From positions 1 through 64,000 of the forward strand of contig CDRNVI010000032.1 of assembly GCA_977017575.1 (NCBI GenBank): a DNA stretch of 64,000 nucleotides, written 5' to 3'. The notes below the pieces were generated by a model. That model made no database searches and had not been told where the DNA came from. It saw only the letters and a list, made by a program, of their open reading frames with translations. Positions 60,514 to 64,000 of the stretch are shown here, in pieces (positions within the stretch are counted from its first letter, which is position 1; the number at the start of each line of letters is the position of its first letter). This DNA is from Paramoeba atlantica. Its lineage: Eukaryota; Discosea. The translations under genes and the position numbers were made by a program.

Positions 60514-61233
60514 CTATTTCGTAACAACGATCTTGGTATTAGAAATATACACCTCTACATTTTGCCTTACCATGCGAGGAAGTTGATTCACGTTTACTGT
60601 ACCTTCTAACAATTTGTTGTTATCGAATGATACGCCATCAAGATTTTCTGGAAGAGATGACAAATCTATATTTCCTTTGAATTCATTTTGACTAAAGTAC
60701 AAACCTTTTAGAGTGTTCGGAAGTGCTCCCAAATCAAGTTTCCCTGTCAATAAATTGTCACTAACGTCCAAATACAATAAACCAACAGGCAGCTGCGTAA
60801 GACATATCTCACCAGACAATTTGTTCCCCTCCATCCATGCGGCAGTCAAAAATTTTGGTAACTTGGTAAGATCCGGATTTCCTGTAAAGAGGTTTCCACC
60901 TAAGAACAAATCAGTCAACTTTACTAATGGGAAAAGATCGCTCAGTATCGCTTCTCCCGATATACGGTTTTCTTCAATATCGAAGCTCGTAGTAGAGCTT
61001 GGTATGTACACGAAATTCATGATTCCGTTCAATGTTCGACTGTTCCACTGTATTTCTGTAACTTTCTCATCTGAGTTGCATTTTATCCCATCCCACTTAC
61101 AAGCTGGGATCTCTGAACTCCAACTCTCATGTCGCGTGTGTAAACCACTTATGAGCCGTTCAAGATCCATTTCCTGCGGTACATTGAGACCACGAACTTT
61201 GGAGGGACGACGTTCTGCGAACTGGTAATCCAT
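60514..61233 (-). CDS. Leucine-rich-repeat protein
   Basis: 239 residues from the ATG at 61,233, no signal peptide. Residues ~35-65 (WSSEIPACKWDGIKCNSDEK) resemble the Cys-containing cap before LRRs in plant-type LRR proteins (WxxxxPCxWxGIxC). Then ~6 repeats of 22-23 residues follow, with the pattern LPxxLxxLxxSxNxLxGxxDL, for example LPVGLLYLDVSDNLLTGKLD and LPNTLKGLYFSQNEFKGNID. The last repeats degenerate (LPENLDGVSFDNNK). It is a binding protein of unknown partner. The repeat-start 'LPxxL' style is common in large protist LRR families, which supports a protist source without naming it. Confidence 0.75.
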   Translation of the reverse strand: MDYQFAERRPSKVRGLNVPQEMDLERLISGLHTRHESWSSEIPACKWDGIKCNSDEKVTEIQWNSRTLNGIMNFVYIPSSTTSFDIEENRISGEAILSDLFPLVKLTDLFLGGNLFTGNPDLTKLPKFLTAAWMEGNKLSGEICLTQLPVGLLYLDVSDNLLTGKLDLGALPNTLKGLYFSQNEFKGNIDLSSLPENLDGVSFDNNKLLEGTVNVNQLPRMVRQNVEVYISNTKIVVTK

Positions 61234-61481
61234 TTATCGTTACTAAATATCGTTTACTTTTTATCGTTACCAAATCAAGAGCGGAAATATAGAGCAATGA
61301 GCACAAAATATTGAAAACGAATTGGTCATTACTAAAAAATACAATGTAATCAAAGTTAAGTTGTAAAATCGTACAACTAATCGCAAAAAGAAAGACGAAA
61401 ATACACAAAAAAATGGCAAGTTAAAAGTAGCAAACAACTATAGAGCTAGCGTGACGAAAATACGTACAATGAATTTTTAGG

Positions 61482-62375
61482 TTAAAAATTCACAGGAAAT
61501 TTTGAAAGAGAAACTCCTGATGATTCATCAGTTTCAATTCCAAACTCTGTTATAACTTCAGAACTAGAGCGCATATCACCCGCAATAGAGTGTATAGCAT
61601 CAACCACCATGGAACGTCGCTCTACCCATAAGCTACGCATATTTGCATATCTGTTGACTGCTTTTTCAATGTCTTCTGTGCTACTCAAAGCGCCGCTATG
61701 TTGTTTGAGAGTATCTATTCTTTCCTTAGCTTCACAAATTTTCCTTTCCGCGTCTTGGATTCTCTCTTCTAGCTGTCTAAAACTGCTCATACAGGAAATT
61801 TTACTTCGTTCAGTTTGCATCTGTTCAAATATTTTCTGCCTGCTTAAGTGCTTCTTCGACATTTCCTTTTCCTGAGATAGAAGAGACTCAAGGGAAGACG
61901 CTTTTGAATGATGTTCATCTTGATCAGTGAACTTCTCCTTTTCAGGAGAGTTAGAAAACGCGCGTTTTTGATTTGAAGTACCTTTGTGATAAAAAACTTC
62001 TGATTTGTCATTTTTCGTTCCAGGACTCATGGACATTTCCTGAACATGTTCTTGATCATCTGTCATTGGTCTATGATCCCATTTTGGATAGTAGACTACC
62101 GTTTTCCCATTATGATACGTTTTTGAATGTATCTTTTTGTTTTGAATCCACTGATCCAGCAAGACTTGTAGTTGAGTCTTCTTTACCTTCCCACCTAAAA
62201 GATTTACAGCGCTTTGAGTGACAAAAGGAATTTGATGTGCTAAAAGAGTTTGAAAAATATGCGAGTAGTCGGATGTTGTACTACTGGTTGTGTTTCGAGT
62301 ATGCGTCTTGCTACGTTGCGTAGAATTACTCGTAGATGAAGTCTTGCTGACAGATAAGGAAATGTTGGTCTCCAT
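61482..62375 (-). CDS. HOP2: Hop2 (PSMC3IP) meiotic recombination protein
   Basis: 297 residues from the ATG at 62,375. A Ser/Thr-rich start precedes a winged-helix domain (about residues 37-98: YSHIFQTLLAHQIPFVTQSA, LQVLLDQWIQNKKIHSKTY, KTVVYYP), as in the N-terminal TBPIP/Hop2 domain. A ~90-residue Lys/Ser/Glu insert comes next. Coiled coils follow (RQLEERIQDAERKICEAKER, AVNRYANMRSLWVERRSMV), and the C-terminal helix with FGIETDESS matches the VGIETDED end of Hop2. Hop2 works with Mnd1 to help Dmc1 and Rad51 in strand exchange. The insert makes it longer than the ~217-residue animal protein. TAA stop; 248 bp from the LRR gene. Confidence 0.85.
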   Translation of the reverse strand: METNISLSVSKTSSTSNSTQRSKTHTRNTTSSTTSDYSHIFQTLLAHQIPFVTQSAVNLLGGKVKKTQLQVLLDQWIQNKKIHSKTYHNGKTVVYYPKWDHRPMTDDQEHVQEMSMSPGTKNDKSEVFYHKGTSNQKRAFSNSPEKEKFTDQDEHHSKASSLESLLSQEKEMSKKHLSRQKIFEQMQTERSKISCMSSFRQLEERIQDAERKICEAKERIDTLKQHSGALSSTEDIEKAVNRYANMRSLWVERRSMVVDAIHSIAGDMRSSSEVITEFGIETDESSGVSLSKFPVNF

Positions 62376-62819
62376 GCTAGACTTACTGTGCAGTGCTATT
62401 TCATGTCAACATGCTTTTTCGTAAAAACTTAAAGGAAGAGGAAAATCCGAATCTATCAAAACTAGTGCTGTCAAAAAACTATTTCATGACAGTTGGCAAC
62501 GAACTCATATTCAAGACTAAACCTTTACCTAACTTGTGAGGTTTGTATAAGATTACGTAACTCAATAGGCGTGAATTTATGCAACACCCCTAAAGATTAT
62601 GACTATAAAATCATATTCGAACTACGTGATGAGTGATTCACATAAAAAGTAAATCTACAACGGATTACTAAAAACTCTTAAAAACCAGAATTAGCTATTC
62701 AAACTGTCGAGTTCCGCTCACTAGTTATGTGTATCTAAACCGTAAACCCTGCTATCTAACGACCACTAAGACTACTTTGTTAAGATCCAATAAATAGGAT
62801 ACAAAAGCAGACGAATCGA
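62376..62819. other. Intergenic spacer
   Basis: AT-rich, with no repeat-family member or coding content seen. Confidence 0.4.
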
Positions 62820-64000
62820 CTAGGCTTCAATTTCCTCGAATTTTTCCAGAGTTTCCCTGATCGATGCAAAGTATTCAATATCCTGAAACAGCTGAGGGGG
62901 GCTACCCGCACGTACACGATACTTCGGTACCGCATCCATCCCCGACAGGGACTGTGAGATCCACCGAATTTGTACATATTCGTTCGGATGTGAGATTTGT
63001 GTACGTCCGTTTGAGAGTCGCATCATGTACCACCGCGGGTCTTCATTTACAAAGTCAAAGAAGAACTTTCGTACGTACACCACACGCTCGGGACAAGACA
63101 CCCCTTCCTGATACGTACCGATACTTTGCGCGTAATCCGCAAGCACCCGAACAAGCGTCGAGATTGTCGCGTTTCGTGTTGCTTCCGACTCCCGCAGCGT
63201 TTGTATCGTATCAGTATACACAGTGTGTACATAGGGATGGGGATGCTGCGCTCGGGAACCCTCATTTTGGTTTACCGTGGGAATATAATACACCATCCGC
63301 TGCCCCAGATCATGCACAATCGCGCTGGTCTGTTCCTGAATCGGATCCATAATTAACGCCCCGTAACAATTCACCTGACACTGATACAAAAAGTACACCA
63401 AATTTTCCTCCTGCACCACTTGATAATGCTGAATCCACCCCTCTAATCGCGAAATCTCCTGCGGGATAATCAGACCTGCGTTGGACGACACCGCAGAAGC
63501 CGCACGTGTCAACGCACTCGAAGAGCTTGACTGGGATCGTCGTGTCATCCCATGGCTCTCCCCCTTTTCGACTTCCTCCCCCTCTCTCCTTCCCCTCCCC
63601 GGCCCCCCCTTCCGTAGTTTCGACGACGGGGTGCCATGCTCCCCCGCCGGGGGCTTGGACCCTACGGGGGAGGCCGGCGTGAAGGCTGCAGCTAACGGAG
63701 AGGAGGGCTGACCTTTTCTTGAGCGACTCGAGACAGCAGCAGCAGCACGCGAAGAGGACCCCGCTGAGGGGGAACCCGTAAGAGATAAGGAAGCCACAGT
63801 ACTGCTGACCCTCTCGGGGAACTCGGGGGCTATAACCTCATGGGGGGCTGTGATACGAGAGGGGGAGGGGGGGAGGTGGTGAGACGAGATAGCGTCGGGA
63901 TGTTGTGTGTGAAGGGATGGGGTTACTGCTGCTGTGTTGGTTGTTGTTGCTGTTGTGGTTCCAAGGCTGTTGTTGGGATGTTCGTTTAAGGGTTCGGGTA
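62820..64000 (-). CDS. Unrecognised protein, N-terminus beyond the window
   Basis: The frame ends at a TAG (62,820-62,822) and is open all the way to the right edge with no ATG, so the start lies outside; the first in-window alternative start (GTG at 63,797) is not convincing. The N-terminal visible part is Thr/Asn/Ser/Pro-rich low complexity. The conserved-looking part (last ~215 residues) reads SRLEGWIQHYQVVQEENLVY, then QTSAIVHDLGQRMVYYIPT, ATRNATISTLVRVLADYAQS, FFFDFVNEDPRWYMMRLSNG and YVQIRWISQSLSGMDAVPKY. I recognise no family. It is rich in aromatic residues and has no membrane span. It may be soluble and helical. Confidence 0.55.
   Translation of the reverse strand, partial: PEPLNEHPNNSLGTTTATTTNTAAVTPSLHTQHPDAISSHHLPPSPSRITAPHEVIAPEFPERVSSTVASLSLTGSPSAGSSSRAAAAVSSRSRKGQPSSPLAAAFTPASPVGSKPPAGEHGTPSSKLRKGGPGRGRREGEEVEKGESHGMTRRSQSSSSSALTRAASAVSSNAGLIIPQEISRLEGWIQHYQVVQEENLVYFLYQCQVNCYGALIMDPIQEQTSAIVHDLGQRMVYYIPTVNQNEGSRAQHPHPYVHTVYTDTIQTLRESEATRNATISTLVRVLADYAQSIGTYQEGVSCPERVVYVRKFFFDFVNEDPRWYMMRLSNGRTQISHPNEYVQIRWISQSLSGMDAVPKYRVRAGSPPQLFQDIEYFASIRETLEKFEEIEA

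Overview
The window looks like nuclear DNA from a eukaryote, probably a single-celled one. It encodes eukaryote-only proteins (eIF3a, RFC3, an ELG1/ATAD5-type clamp unloader, Hop2, a PLGRKT-like membrane protein), each as one uninterrupted reading frame. It also carries tRNA-derived SINEs, LINEs, a Helitron and many foldback elements. The lineage cannot be fixed from sequence alone. Intron-poor genes all lying on one strand would fit a protist with directional gene clusters or a compact algal genome, but no spliced-leader acceptor pattern is consistent enough to decide.

Layout. Bases 1-32,000 are a graveyard of nested mobile elements. They include LINE fragments (1-475, 1168-1800, 2180-3336, 9605-11289), nine copies of one tRNA-derived SINE (called SINE-L here) and four of another (SINE-V), several with clear target-site duplications. 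There are two relics of an IS30-type transposase (7500-8029 and 15750-15905) and an unexplained hairpin-rich stretch (8341-8735). A two-gene PIF/Harbinger-like transposon with a zinc-ribbon partner protein lies at 12830-15515, with two more copies of its ribbon gene at 5458-6105 and 20797-21204. A large decayed Helitron (about 22,505-31,550) has a zinc-finger array in front of its Rep/helicase. A short RRM gene follows at 31,849.

Bases 32,600-41,980 are dominated by a ~0.9 kb dispersed repeat (R900). Each unit ends in a ~110-bp hairpin-forming palindrome (FB) and carries a run of G6-7 TCC blocks. Two diverged R900 versions alternate to make a 1,875-bp higher-order unit, present three times without visible differences (33,820-39,460). 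A LINE 3' end with a complete RNase H domain follows (39,870-40,860). Bases 43,270-45,375 are a 27-bp GGCCACCTGG-type minisatellite, itself organised as three 510-bp higher-order units.

Host genes are confined to PLGRKT-like (42,153-42,821) and a compact block from 48,816 to the right edge. All are on the minus strand: RCC1-repeat protein, eIF3a, ELG1/ATAD5-like, a degenerate ADP-ribosylglycohydrolase-like protein, RFC3, an LRR protein, Hop2, and an unrecognised protein whose frame runs off the window. ELG1/ATAD5 and RFC3 would act in the same RFC-like PCNA-handling complex, and Hop2 acts in meiotic recombination. The remaining neighbours show no shared pathway. Repeat family names (R900, R-C, FB, SINE-L, SINE-V) are labels made up for this annotation.
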